A DNA stretch of 64,000 nt from Sciurus carolinensis (taxonomy: Eukaryota; Chordata; Mammalia; Rodentia; Sciuridae): positions 11,011,015-11,075,014 of the forward strand of contig NC_062218.1 in assembly GCF_902686445.1 (NCBI RefSeq), written 5' to 3'. The position numbers were made by a program, and so were the translations under genes. A model generated the notes under the pieces. That model searched no databases, was not told the origin of the DNA, and saw only the letters and a list, made by a program, of their open reading frames with translations. Below, piece after piece: positions 47,576 through 59,200 of the stretch (the first letter of the stretch is position 1; every line of letters begins with the position of its first letter).

Positions 47576-48294
47576 TAAAGCAACAGGCTTCTGTCCCTTC
47601 AGCATGAGGCGAGCCCACTGAGGTGAGGACACTTTCCTCCTTGCCTCTGTCTTGCAAAGCCCATGGGATCTCCCTATGCTGACAGCCATGAGGAGCTGAT
47701 GGCAACAAGGTGGTGGTCCTGGCTTTAGTTTCTGGAGAACCTTATTGTTCATCCCTGCGAGAGATTCACCACACAGCACCTGGTAACCAGGACAACAGCC
47801 CATGCTTCCCTGCCAGTGGGAAACTGAGAGCTGAAGCAGTCTAAGTCCCTTTCTATATCACCGGTCCTAAAGCTACTGCCCCTAAATGCTGCAACATGGA
47901 GTCACATACTGGCTGCTTGGTCACTGGCTCCTAGAAGGCAGAGCTCTGGCTATTGTAGGACGTTCCTCCAAACTGTTATCTCTGATGAGCTTTAAATAAA
48001 ACATTCCATCATCCTACTCTTGGGTTCCTTCCCTTGGGCATACATCCACTGATATCCACACCCACCAGTTCAGAATTGCCATTCAGAGCACAAATCCCCC
48101 GTAGTTTGAACCTGAGCAGAGCATGACACAATCATGCAGTTTTCTTGATAGCTCCAGGGCTTAGCAAGTTCAGTGACCCTAGGAAAAAAATGTGCACTGA
48201 ACTCTCCCTCAGAGCTACCCTGACAACAAGTGGGCTAAATGCATATATCCTGGTGCATAAAATAGTTTTTTAAATACATATTATTCTTTTCCCT
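47576..48294. other. G+C-richer block, unidentified
   Basis: Contains part of a 103-codon minus-strand frame (47492-47803) that begins in this block and ends in the L1 relic, which argues against a real protein. No repeat family was recognised. Confidence 0.35.
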
Positions 48295-48422
48295 CCCTTG
48301 ACATAAACTCCATGAACTAAGGTTGTCTGTATCATGTTTGACATTATTCCCAACAAGCACTATAAGGTTTGGCAAATGGTAGACTCTCAAGAGATACAGA
48401 ATGAATGACTGAATGAATTAAT
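48295..48422 (+). mobile_element. L2 LINE 3' end
   Basis: 'cataaactccatgaactaaggttgtctgtatcatg', 'cccaacaagcactataaggtttggcaaatggtagactctcaagagatacagaatgaatgactgaatga' follows the L2 3' end ('gagctccatgagggcaggg ... tggcacatagtaggcgctcaataaatg... gaatgaatga'). Confidence 0.75.
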
Positions 48423-48914
48423 TCTTTTTATGAGTAAGCATAGGACTTCCATTAATTATATGAAGTGCAACATTATTAGGATCATTGAAATATCAAGGCT
48501 TCCCTCACCTTATGGTAAAGATGAATAATTCATTACTTGAGGAGTCGATGATGATACAATGTCTTTCATTGGCTCATTCCTGATGAGCTATTTCCCAGCA
48601 CCCCCAAGGAACAAAACACAAAAGCAGATGACACGCTTTATTTTTTCAGTATTTTGTTGAACCCATAGATATGAGACTGAGTCTAAGCACCAGGTTTGAG
48701 ATTTAACCATTCAAAACCTGTTTCCCCTCCCACTAAAGGGTACATTCTGTCATGATGTCTGAGTAAAGATCGAAACACTTAACAAGAAAGATTTACCTAC
48801 ATAGCACCGGTGTTAACAATACAATTTAGATGCTTGGCTTATAATGAAGCAGTAGCATTTTGAACAAATTTCTTCATATCTCTGATTCCAGGTATATAAG
48901 CTTTATTGAGGTTT
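48423..48914. other. Unassigned sequence
   Basis: Nothing recognised. Confidence 0.4.
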
Positions 48915-49170
48915 AAAAATAATTCCATACTAGCCAGGCATGATGGTGCATGTCTGTAATCTCAGAGATTCAGGGGACTGAAGCAAGAGGATTACGAGTT
49001 CAAGGCCCACCTTGAACAATTCATTAAGACCCTTAGGAAGTCAGAAAGAACCTGTCTCAAATCTATAAAGAACAAAAAATTAAAAATAAAGGACCAGGGA
49101 TATAGTTCAGTGGTAAAACATCCTTGGGTCCAATCCTCTGTAAGAAATAAAGAAAAGAGAAAAATAATTC
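48915..49170 (+). mobile_element. B1-dID composite SINE with 11-bp duplication
   Basis: The sense order is visible: B1 part ('agccaggcatgatggtgcatgtctgtaatctcag', 'aggattacgagttcaaggcc'), linker, ID part ('gaccagggatatagttcagtggtaaaacatccttgggtccaatcc'), A-rich tail. AAAAATAATTC is present at 48915-48925 and again at 49160-49170. Confidence 0.93.
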
Positions 49171-49279
49171 TTCAATAAAAGCCTTGTTATCTCAGGAGGT
49201 AAACTATATGTTAAACCAATTGCAGTTACCAAACTATTATCTAGACTAGTGTTTAAAGTAGATACACACATCCTGTTTC

Positions 49280-49712
49280 AGTTCACTATTATTTTTTCTG
49301 CTGTGACAAAAAAATCCTGACGAGAACAACTTTAGAAGAGGAAAATTTTATTTGGAGCTCAGGGTTTCAGAGGTCTCAGTTCATAGACAGCCGACGATTC
49401 CTTGGAGCTTGAGTGGTGAGGCAGAACATCACGGCTCAAGGGTGTGGCAGAGGAAAGTGGTTCAGGACATCACAACATGGAAGCAGAGAGAGAGCAAAGC
49501 TCACCAGGACGGATATAAACCCAAAGTCATGCACCAATGACCCACCTGCTCCACCCACCCCCTGCTTCCAGTTACTCTCAGTTAATCCCTGTCAGGGAAT
49601 GAACCCACTGACTGGGTTAAGGCTCTCATAACCCAATCATATTCCCTCTAAAGCTTCCTGCATTTTCTCCCACATGCACTTTCTGGGGACACGTAACATC
49701 TAAAACATAACA
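49280..49712 (-). mobile_element. MaLR-type LTR, near full length
   Basis: Reads, antisense: 'gctgtgacaaaaaaatcctgacgagaacaactttagaagagg', 'cagggtttcagaggtctcagttcatag', 'cacggctcaagggtgtggcagaggaaag', 'cagttaatccctgtcagggaatgaacccactgactgggttaaggctctcataacccaatcat', 'ggggacacgtaacatctaaaacataaca'. Best reference copy in the window for the recurring LTR family. Confidence 0.85.
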
Positions 49713-49951
49713 AATTCATACATAAATGATTAGTGACAAAGTTAAAAAGAAAGACCTCATGAAATAGATGATTTCAAACTGAAATACGTATATCACAGTC
49801 ATGTTTGATTTGATCCTTAACTTTATATTGGTAGCTAACATATTGAAAAATCTCCTTCCATTAAATCGCAACTTAACATTTGTTAAGTGAATACTTAAAA
49901 GTGTGAGCAATGATCTTTATTTTGGTGAGCATGTTGAATTTGCAGTTTGGG

Positions 49952-49953
<2 letters not shown>

Positions 49954-49991
<38 letters not shown>
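49954..49991. repeat. (TG)n microsatellite
   Basis: About 18 uninterrupted TG units. Confidence 0.97.
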
Positions 49992-50429
49992 TGTCACACA
50001 AATGATCCTAATTCATTCACCTTGAGTTTAAGAAAGGAAAGTTCAGCCACAGTACCAGGCAGCTAAAATTTATGATGTGAAGATGGATTAGTTGCATCTC
50101 ATCTTGAAGTGGCATTGAACTTTATTCACCCTTACAAGCATCTTTACTTGTTCACAAGTATGAGCCAGCACATTTTTCTTCTTTGACAACAAGGGACCTA
50201 GAAATATAGCTTAAATTGCAATGTGCTTGCAGCCTTTGTTGCTTCTATGCCAAGAAACAAGCATTCTCCCCTGAGGAATGTCGTAGGCTTCTAGAATTTC
50301 AAAAGTCAACCAACTCCAGTGCATTTTATGCCTTTTCCTCATCTTTTATTAATGGTTGCTGGATCTTAAATTACATGCTCCTATCCCTTATCTGGGTATG
50401 GGCAATAAGTGGTTTCCAGGTAACATTGC

Positions 50430-50655
50430 CCAATCATGGGTATACATAAAATTTTTTTGAAAGGTGGAATTCTGGAATTGGAATTTCTGCTTGAATAGTT
50501 CTATACATTTATAATTTTTATACAAATTTTCAAATTATCTTTACAAACATTTTGTTCATGTATGTACTCACCAACACTTAATGAGATTCTAATTTCTCTG
50601 AATCCCTGCCAATGATTGGTCTTGTCAAATTCATTTAAAATGTTTGGAAAGTGAT
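50430..50655 (-). mobile_element. Possible old L1 relic, antisense
   Basis: 'gaaaggtggaattctggaattgg', 'catgtatgtactcaccaacacttaatgagattctaatttctctgaatccctgcc' resembles the antisense L1 ORF2 3' region. Weakly supported. Confidence 0.4.
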
Positions 50656-50665
50656 GGAAAGTGAC

Positions 50666-50883
50666 TCATTTATCCTGGGTCAATGACTCACACCTGTAAT
50701 CCCTGTGGTTCTCGAGGCTGAGTCAGGAGGATTGTGAGTTCAAAGCCAGCCTCAGCAACAGTGAGGGCCTAAGCAACTCAGTGAGACCCTGTCTCTAAAT
50801 AAAATACAAAATGGGGATGGGGTGTGGTTCAGTGGTAAAGTGCCCCTGAGTTCAATCCCGAGTATCCCCCCAAAATCATTTAT
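50666..50883 (+). mobile_element. B1-dID composite SINE with 8-bp duplication
   Basis: B1 part ('caatgactcacacctgtaatccctgtgg', 'gagtcaggaggattgtgagttcaaagccagcctcagcaac'), linker, ID part ('ggggatggggtgtggttcagtggtaaagtgcccctgagttcaatccc'). TCATTTAT occurs at 50666-50673 and 50876-50883. Confidence 0.93.
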
Positions 50884-51640
50884 AACCTTTTTTTTAATTT
50901 AGGTGATTTATGATAAACATTAGATTATTTTCCAACACTTGTGATTTTGCAGTGAAAACCCATTCATTTTTATTGGCATTTTTATATATTTACAAGGATA
51001 GTGTATGAGCTCTCTCTCTACCTGAAGGATTCCTCCACTTATTTTAGAACTTAATGACCTACTCTCTCTCAGCAGCACTATACTCATTCCTCATTCACAC
51101 GGTTACTTCACCCAGTTAGACCACAACCTTACAATAAAAATTAAAGGTGCACCTCTATTTTAAAGCCTCCTTTGCTGGTGCTTGCTCAGTTCAGACTGTT
51201 TCTGTCATTGTCTCTACACTTCTCCAGGCACTTCTGATCTTTACGGTGAACTGAATGCTAGTGTCCAGAATTAGAACCTAAGGCATGAAGGTTACATAAG
51301 ATTTTATCTGTAAATATTCCACTCCTCAGACTTCCAATGAAATATCAAAAGTTGCTTTTAATATGCTAAGAATTTCAACATTTTATCTAAATGTAGCACA
51401 GGAAGGATCACAATAATGAAAAAACAGTCAGGATTTGTTTCCCTCTGAAATCTCAACATGACCTCTACACCTCTAAAAAAACCAATTCCTGACTTAGTCA
51501 CACTGACTAACTGAGAGGGGTTTGGATAGGGGGCAAGACGAAGTGCCAAAGCAGCTGACAGCACTCTTGTTTCCTCTGATGCAGCTTGTGGGTGCTCTTG
51601 GCACATGCAACCAAAGAAACCAAAAGCCATACAGTGACTT
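50884..51640. other. Unassigned sequence
   Basis: No gene or named repeat recognised. The minus frame 51358-51630 (90 codons) has no domain. Confidence 0.4.
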
Positions 51641-52295
51641 TTAATTAAAACTTTTATTTGACCAAAATCTTAGGCAGAGGCCAGGGGAGGGGCCCATGTA
51701 GAGTAACCTAAGACTTCCCACATTAAAACTAGGAAAACTTGCTTTGAATAATGTCTGCAGGAACATTTTAGAGAAGGGAAAAGGGAAGAGTGGCCAAGTA
51801 ATTCATTTCTAAGAAGAGTCAAAGCCAAATAAAGTACAAATTTTGTGGTAATTATTACAATTGTTTGAAAATACTCCAGTGTGTTTCTTGGGCATGTGTT
51901 ATGACTGCATACCTCTATCTGCTCTGAAGTAGGTGAGAAGATACGATTCATTGGCTGACAAAATATGAACAGGACGGCTGTGTGTCATTTCCAGGGAGAA
52001 GGCTTAGAGTGATGTCATGGTTTACCACAGTTCTGAGGGATGCCTATGATAAGATGGCATCTCCCATAGCCTGGATCTCCACTTGAAGGCTGTGGGCTCT
52101 TCAAGTAGAAGATATCTTTGGCAACTAAACTTTTTTGCACAATAATCTTCAAATGACTCCAGCTGGGAGAAGTTTTCCCAGTGATACTCATTCTCAGAAG
52201 GAAAATCCATCCTGTTGTACTTGAAGTCTTGAGTGACTTTAAATTCCAGAATGGCCCCCCGAACCAATTTCAAATTCTATCCAAGTGGAAGGAAA
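51640..52295 (-). other. Candidate 3'-terminal exon (unproven)
   Basis: On the minus strand a pyrimidine-rich acceptor-like sequence (TTCTGTTTCCTTCCACTTGGATAG) ends at 52277. It is followed directly by an 84-codon open frame (52276-52022, ending TAA), about 360 bases of non-repetitive sequence, and AATAAA at 51653-51658. The peptide is acidic-aromatic (includes KYNRMDFPSENEYHWENFSQ) and resembles nothing I know. No upstream exon was identified. The arrangement could be chance. Confidence 0.25.
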
Positions 52296-52881
52296 CAGAA
52301 TTTAGAATATTGACAAATCACATCAGCAAGATTTCAAGTCCATTTGGGAATGCATTGTAAGGATATTAAACATAGGTCAAATATAAAGTCACTTATAATT
52401 GCTTTGTACAAGTACATTCATCCAGGTCTGAGGATTTAATGTGTTTTATCAAGTTCATGGGAATATTTCTAACACATTTCTTTGTGTTTAAATTGATTCC
52501 TTGGTGCCAGGGTGCTCTATAAACAATAAGGCTGAGATGCTAGAAATTCCCTCTCATACTATAAAGAGTTGGAAAACTTAGTATAGTGGAATGCAGAAAT
52601 GGATTTATGATGTGCAACTTCTTAATTATATTCTAAATCTCCCCAGAAGAGATTACCAAGGGAGTCCACTCCCTTTACAATGAGAGGAGTAACACTCTTT
52701 CTGAGAAATGTGAAACAGGAAGAGGGAGGGACTATTTATTGTATTAATTGGTATCTCCTTCTATGAGAAGTATCTGTAATAGTCAAAGCTCCGAATTAAT
52801 TTTTAGATCTTTTTTTATTGAATGAGTATTACATTGGGAGGATTTGATTGCTATAAGAAATGTGTAGTCGATGATTCCTAT
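52296..52881. other. Unassigned sequence
   Basis: Nothing recognised. Confidence 0.4.
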
Positions 52882-53282
52882 TACGGTTTGAATGCGAGGT
52901 GCCTCCTAAAGTTCATGTGTGAAACAATGAAAGAATGTTCAAGGAGAAAAGATTAGATTAGTAGGTCCTTGACCCACTCAGTGAATTGATGCCCTGATGA
53001 GATTAAATGAATGGTAACTGAAGGCAGCTAGGGGTGACTGGAGTGGGCAGGCACTGGGGATATGCCTTGGGGTTTATATTTTGTATCTGCAAATGGAGTC
53101 TCTATCTGCCTCCTGATCACCACGTGAGCTGCTTCACCCCACCACACTCCTCCGCCATGATGTTCAGCAGGTTGTCTATGGTCGGAGACTGCTGAAGATA
53201 TGAGCCTGTAAATAACCTTGTCCCCTTCTAAGAGCTCTTGTCAGGTCTTTTAATCACAGCAGCAAAGAAGCTGATGAAAACA
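52882..53282 (+). mobile_element. MaLR-type LTR, near full length
   Basis: Sense copy: 'attacggtttgaatgcgaggtgcctcctaaagttcatgtgtg', 'gtccttgacccactcagtgaattgatgccctg', 'ggggatatgccttggggtttatattttgtatctgc', 'cgccatgatgttcagcaggttgtctatgg', 'gcctgtaaataaccttg', 'gctcttgtcaggtcttttaatcacagcagcaaag'. It serves as the unrearranged comparison for the copy at 29766-30215. Confidence 0.85.
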
Positions 53283-53544
53283 ATTCCCTTCATTAAACAA
53301 AGTGCAGTGTAAATAGCAAGTGACCAAAGAGGACTCTGAGCACCACCCAGTCTTTCTCCTGTTCCTACCTCTCCTGTCTGCTCTCTTCTCTTCCACAGGA
53401 AGCTGTACATAGACACTGAATTCACCTGATTGGGCTGCTTTGTGGCCTTTGTTGCCTCCAGACAGGAGAAGGCAGGGATTAAAAGCAAATTCAGTCAAAA
53501 TAAGTGAATTAAAAAAATACTTACCACGACACTCCATAACTCCT

Positions 53545-53622
53545 TCCACTTACCAGCAAATGCCAGAATTTCATTCTTCTTTAAAGTTGAGTAATATTCC
53601 ATTGTATATATGTATACCACCT
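53545..53622 (-). mobile_element. L1 ORF2 end, inverted half of a second twin-primed copy
   Basis: 'ttaccagcaaatgccagaatttcattcttctttaaagttgagtaatattccattgtatatatgtataccac' is the antisense of the ORF2 C-terminal segment also seen, in sense, at about 3801-3885. Confidence 0.85.
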
Positions 53623-53862
53623 TAAGTAGAGGAGATTGAAGGGAGGGAAAGGGGTATGGAGGTAGGAAGGATGGTAGAGTGAATCATACATCATTACCTC
53701 ATGTACATGTATGACTGCATGACTGATGTGATACTGAACTATGTATACTCAGAAAAATGAGAAATTATACTCCATTTGTGTATGATCTATCAAAATGTAT
53801 AAATGCATTCTACTGTCATGTACAAGTAATTAGAAAAAATAAAAATTTTTAAAATACATCTA
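53623..53862 (+). mobile_element. L1 3' UTR and tail, sense half of the second twin-primed copy
   Basis: Sense polypurine-rich 3' UTR ('agtagaggagattgaagggagggaaaggggtatggagg'), 'catcattacctcatgtacatg', 'atgcattctactgtcatgtacaagtaattag' and an A-rich tail. It joins head-to-head with the antisense piece at about 53622. Confidence 0.85.
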
Positions 53863-54329
53863 ATTCGTAGGAAACTTCTGATCCATTTAGGAAACTAAAG
53901 GATCACTGATATATTTCAGTCTAATTTATTTTGAACATGAAGCAAAAAATTAAAAAAAAAATAAAAACATGTTAAAATCCTTGTAACCTCAAAAGATTTC
54001 ATTATTTAAGAAAATAAAAATTTATAAATTCATAGTGTAATAATTTAATAAGATAATAGGAAAATTACCAAATAATATCAAATTTCAATAACATGAGTCA
54101 GAAACAAGTAATTTATAAGTATGTTATTTGATAACTGCAAATTATTCTAAGTTTAATCAGATAATAATAGAATTCAAACAAAAAGTGTTATGATACAACA
54201 GTATAAAAGATAATCCAATATTATCAATAAAGTTAAAATCATCAGTAAAGTTACTCTTGATACTGATAAATATTTGATGTAGACAATGACATAAAAAACT
54301 ATAAACATCCCTACTTGCCCATTTATAGT
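53863..54329. other. Unassigned A-rich sequence, probably old L1
   Basis: Leads into the L1M 3' end that follows, but is too diverged to place. Confidence 0.35.
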
Positions 54330-54715
54330 TCACAAATAAATGTTGATATATCCACATTGTTAGAAAATCACTCTGAAATAAAATGAATAAATTCTGAATG
54401 TGTTATGCAACATGATTTAAAATATATTACATTAAGAAAAACAAATCAACACAAGACACACAGTACCATGTAAACACATCTTCATGACCGGAGAAATAGG
54501 TCAAAATATGGGATTTGAAAGAAATGTTGCTTTTAGGTACTATGACAAAGATTATCTATAAGGGGACACAAAACATGTTTCACTGATTAAATGCTCCATA
54601 ATTTCACTATTATTGTAACTACTCAACTGTATGCATTTATGAAAACTCAATAGTGCATAATCTAGAATTGATTTTATGAAAGTAAATTTTATCTCAGTAA
54701 GTGACTTTCAAAAGC
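54330..54715 (+). mobile_element. Old L1 (L1M-type) 3' end, sense
   Basis: 'gttgatatatccacattgttag', 'aaattctgaatgtgttatgcaacatg', 'catgtaaacacatcttcatgaccggag', 'ctcaactgtatgcatttatg' and 'gaaagtaaattttatctcagtaag' follow the old L1 3' end in order, with heavy divergence. Confidence 0.6.
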
Positions 54716-55829
54716 AGTTCCAAAATTTTAATACAGAAAGAGCTCAATTGCAATAAAAGAAATAAAATAACTATGAAGAATTAGTTTCTAAACAAGCATA
54801 TGAGCAAGTTAGTTGTATAAGTTATTTCCAGATTTTATGGAAACACTCTATAAACCTTTACAAAGAAAACACTTTCGAAAAGATATCAACATCCTGCTAG
54901 TATTTAAGTTATAGGTAGGAAAAAGGCATTTTTGTTTTACTTTGTATTATTGACTGCCACTTAGCATAGCTTTGGTAAACTAGGAGATCTACAACAAGTG
55001 TTTATTTAATAAAAAAGAAGCAAGTGAATTAAAATGACAGAGGAAGCCGCAACCACAAATTCAGACTTCAGGTGTCTGAGGTTCAGAAAGCCCGGCATGC
55101 AGCCCAGACTGGAGAGTGAATCTGAGCAGAGTCACTTGAGTGCCAAGAGATATGCAGAAAAAGTAAAGGAGGATAAGGACAGAGTATGTACCATGAACAT
55201 AAGAAGCAGAAGTTGTCGGGACAATGAAGATATTCAGCAAAGAAATTTAAGAGGGAAAAAATATAATAAATTTAGTTTAGTGATAATTTTTTAGTATAAT
55301 TTTTGATACCAGTATAAAAGTGAAGTCTGTTAATAACTATATGGGTGTGTTTGTGTGAAGAAAGCTCAGAATTTTCAGGCTCTGGTTTGTCTTTAAAACC
55401 CTGCATGAGGTCCACAGGGGACATTGCTGACCAGTACCTGAATCATAGCAATTTATGTCTGGGGCAGGTGGGCAAATTATGTTTCCTCCATGTTGCAGAA
55501 TAAAGCCTTGTTTCCTGATTAAGAAAAAAAAATGACAGGATATTTAAAAATAGAATTTAAATGATTTTTACAGCAACTGGGGATTGCAAACAAAATATAA
55601 ATTCTTTTCAACAGTTTATTAACATAATGTCATATCAAGATTGCTCTGAAGTCTTTTAAATATCAAAGGTGATTCACTTGGCAACAATTATGTCAATGAT
55701 TTAAATAATTGAAGTAATATTCTTATTTTCTTACTAAGCCAAGTAACAACACTTAAACATATTTTCTTCTTTAAAATAATTTCCTTGTATGTCAGGTAGA
55801 CAAAGATGCTTCCATAATAGAGACACATT
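54716..55829. other. Unassigned sequence
   Basis: No gene recognised. The plus frame 55034-55294 (86 codons) is charged and without a known domain. Confidence 0.4.
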
Positions 55830-55910
55830 GAGGGGGAGGGCTGTAACCCAGTGCAGAACACTTGCCTAGCCTTCACAGAGCCCCAGGTTCAAAGGTCATG
55901 CAAGGCAGTC
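55830..55910 (+). mobile_element. ID-like SINE fragment, diverged
   Basis: 'gggctgtaacccagtgcagaacacttgcctagccttcacagagccccaggttcaaaggtc' follows the sense ID layout (A box, TTGCCTAG, GGTTCAA B box). Confidence 0.7.
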
Positions 55911-56001
55911 ATACAGCTGTAACAACTGGTATGTATATACTTTGAAAACCAAAATAAATTAAAATCATACAAATCTGTGAGACAGGAAGACAAGAGTGAC
56001 T

Positions 56002-56013
56002 AAGATCCTATAT

Positions 56014-56075
<62 letters not shown>

Positions 56076-56159
56076 GGTACTGGAGATCGAACTCAGGGCC
56101 TTGTGCTTGCAAGGCAAGCACTCTACCAGCTGAGCTATCTCCCCAGCCCCAAGATCCTA
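56002..56159 (-). mobile_element. Young ID SINE with 58-T tail and 9-bp duplication
   Basis: A 58-base T run (56016-56073) leads into a near-consensus minus-strand ID body ending at 56150. AAGATCCTA occurs at 56002-56010 and 56151-56159 as a perfect target-site duplication. The unbroken long tail and clean body make it the youngest-looking SINE in the window. In the sense orientation the element has the tRNA-Ala-type A and B boxes of an internal RNA polymerase III promoter. Confidence 0.96.
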
Positions 56160-56460
56160 GAAAGAACAAATTCTTCCTAAATGTTGCTTCTGTCCTGGAA
56201 GCATTCATTGATTCTAAATACAGGTTGTGTTTGGATGGTTATACTGATACCATGTAGAATTAAATGGGCTTAAGAAAAAGGCACAGGAATAACATGCTGG
56301 ATCCCTAATACAGAATGTTTTTCTTCCCTTGAGTCACCTAGTGAATCCTGGGATAATGCAAAAGATGCTGTATTCTGGGCTAAAGTTTTCTAAAAACCAG
56401 AATGAGAAGCATTGACTCTCAAAATCTGGGACATCAAGTTCATGTATGAGAGGGGGCTGC
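56160..56460. other. Unassigned sequence
   Basis: Nothing recognised. Confidence 0.4.
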
Positions 56461-56481
56461 TACTACTACTACTACTACTAC
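56461..56481. repeat. (TAC)7 microsatellite
   Basis: Seven uninterrupted TAC units. A second simple tract, (A)n followed by (AAAG)n, lies at about 56625-56660. Confidence 0.95.
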
Positions 56482-56660
56482 CGCCAGGCTCACCTGGTGA
56501 TACCAGCAGATTTTGAATTTATATAAGGAAGATAGATAATGAGGCTAACTCAAACCTCAAACAAGAACTAAATTTCCCACAAACTTTCTGTTCTGGGGAC
56601 AAATACTCTTGAGGCTATCAAACTTCAAAAAAAAAAAAAAAAAAGAAAGAAAGAAAGAAA

Positions 56661-58735
56661 TAGAATCAGATCCCTTGGACTTTCAGTACTCTGGACAGAG
56701 ACGCATCAGGCCAACAAAATCCATGAGCAAGGAATAGAGAAAAGACAGACATGGAGGAATCTTACTCAAATACCAACCCCTCTCTGTTCAACATATCTGC
56801 TCAACAGACGGGAAAGCAACCATCTCGTAGAAAAGGGACATAATTTGCAGCTTCTAAGGTCATTTTTGACATATGACATACAAACAAAAATTAATATACT
56901 TTAAGGAAAACTGAAATAATGACCAATAATCAAAAGAAAAAATAATAATGATGAGATACATATTTATAGACAATCCAAAAAGTGCAGTCAGAATAACAAA
57001 ACTTTAAAATAGCTAAATTGAGATATAGAAAACAGAAAAAAAGGAAAAAGTTTCATGACAATGTGAAGAATATCACCTGAGAATCAGAATATATAGAGAA
57101 CATTTGAAATTAACATTTTTGTACCATTCCATAAATGTATCAGATAACTGAACTTTTGATTACATAACATTTTGATAAATAAGTTTAAGAGTAAACTGTA
57201 TAACTCAAAAATTAATTTACTCAATTTGTTGACTAAGAGCAAACACCCAAACTATACCAAACAAAATAATTTAAATATTCACCATTAGTTTTTGAAAACT
57301 TGAAAAAGAGAGCCTTCTAGGTATTTGAAATTTCTGGACTTTGATATGAATGTTTATTATAAAGATGTTTGAGATTCTTGAAGGCAGCATGGCAAATTAG
57401 AGAGATTCTGGCTCAGATTGAAAAATACAAAGGGCTCAGTATTTGAGTATCCCTGGGTTCAATTCCAGTTCTCAAGCACTCCCACAAACAGAGAATAAAT
57501 GGGAGAAAAAGAACCTAGATACATTAGAAAGTATTCTGATATCATTGAAAGTATATGATGATTTTGATAAGTCTGTGGTTTTTCTTGCTTCTTGTCCCAA
57601 ATAATGTTTACAGACTGATATTTATGCCCACATTGTGATAACTTTGGGATTGGTAGAAGGGGCAAACTGTACAGACTTCTAGATGAATTTCATAAACACA
57701 AATCCTGGGGGCAGAGAGGATTCAAAGCAGTCTGTAGTCTACAAACCAATTTTGATGCTCCAGTAAATACAAGCTTCTCCGAGAAAGAACACTAGTCTGA
57801 AACATTTTTTTCTAGAAGAAGTCTGTACCAGAAGTCTTTGAAATTGAACATGATGAAAACCTCAGGATTATATTAAAAGCAACTTAAATTAACTTTAGCA
57901 AGTCTCTATTGCAGTCATCAAAAACTGTTCTAGCTCCGGTCTTTAATTCAGAACTCAGAAGGGAACTTGGCTATGAAGCAATTGAATATAAACTAAGGGG
58001 ATAGGAAAGATCATAGTCATATGTATAATTTTTTCTGTTGATGCAAATCAACTTGTGGAAAGGTGCTGAGTAAGTTCTCCAAAAACTGTATGATAATTTA
58101 TAGTGTATTCAATGATTCTTCTTTATTATTTGCATTTAAAGACAACTTTCTTGTCTTAGCAATTGATAATGAAAAATTGGGGGAACAGTTTGGGGTTTAA
58201 GGCCTAGAGTCATTTTAAGATTCCTTAGAGAACATTTCCCCATTGCTAAAGACTCTCACAACCATGGGCTACTGCAGCCAGTACTCCTGGCTCTGTAAAA
58301 ACAAGGATTTCTGTGTCAGAGCAACTACAACAAGATGTCTGAAAAAATCTCTTGAAGAACCTGGAAATATCACCTCTGAGTGACTCATTTCAAACGTAAT
58401 TCTATAGGATTGCTTATTTTTCTTTTACTTATGTTGATTCCATATTTCCATATTCTTAATACTACTTATGAAATATTAGAGCAATATTATGAATTATATC
58501 ACATCACACTGAGATATATTTATATAGCTAGGCACAAAGGAAATTAACTCTCCCCTTTTTTAAACTTTTGAATAGTGAATAAAATTTAACTTTATAATAA
58601 ACTTGCCATCCCCTTTATGCTGAATATACATAAATTCCTGAATAGGCAGGAGGAAAATACAGATTGACAAAAATTGGGTACCTCCGATGTAGGCTTAAAC
58701 AGCTTAATTAACTTGTGAAGTTGTTTACTTAGCCT
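56661..58735. other. Unassigned sequence with an ID-like fragment
   Basis: No gene recognised. Near 57428-57485 'agggctcagtatttgagtatccctgggttcaattccagt' resembles the ID-derived 3' part of a SINE, without the rest. Confidence 0.4.
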
Positions 58736-58739
58736 GAAA

Positions 58740-59200
58740 GAAATACCTTGCAGTTTCCCCGAGCTCTTGTGTGTGGCGTGGGTCCACAGAACAGGGCTAC
58801 CCAGGATGGAACAACACAGTCAGGACCTAATTAATTGTTTAACCAGCCCCCCTGGTAATCTGGATTGTTTCGCTCTGGGATATAAATATGGACTTGGTTC
58901 CCTGAATTCAAGTGACTTCTCCAACCTGTCAGGAAGATGAAAAGAACTATTCATATCGCACTTGTGACAGCAGCGAGGCAGACTGTCATGTTTATAAGCA
59001 AGCTCTGAGAACAATTCATGCAAACTGCAATGCAGCCTGTCATCTCTGGGTCTTGTTTGCTCTGGGCAAAGAGTCTGTAACAATGTACTGACAGGTTGCA
59101 AGAAGCAGAAGCAAAGAATGGCATAACCGGGGCTATTGCGAAGAAGAAAAAGATTCCAGAGAAAGGAAAGAGCAAATCACATGGAGCCTAATCAACGTGA
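58740..59200. other. Unusual G+C-richer non-repetitive block, candidate conserved element or exon relic
   Basis: In an AT-rich setting this block has a TATA-like TATAAATAT (58881-58889) and an acceptor-like 'cttctccaacctgtcag' ending at 58932. A plus-strand frame from there to the TGA at 59089-59091 is cysteine-containing (SYRTCDSSEADCHVYK, then HANCNAACHL). Other frames across the block are also Cys-rich. No family could be named. It could be a decayed exon, a regulatory element or chance. Confidence 0.25.

Noticed and set aside
47492..47803. 103-codon minus frame
   Set aside because: It crosses from unassigned sequence into an old L1 relic, so it is unlikely to be a protein gene.
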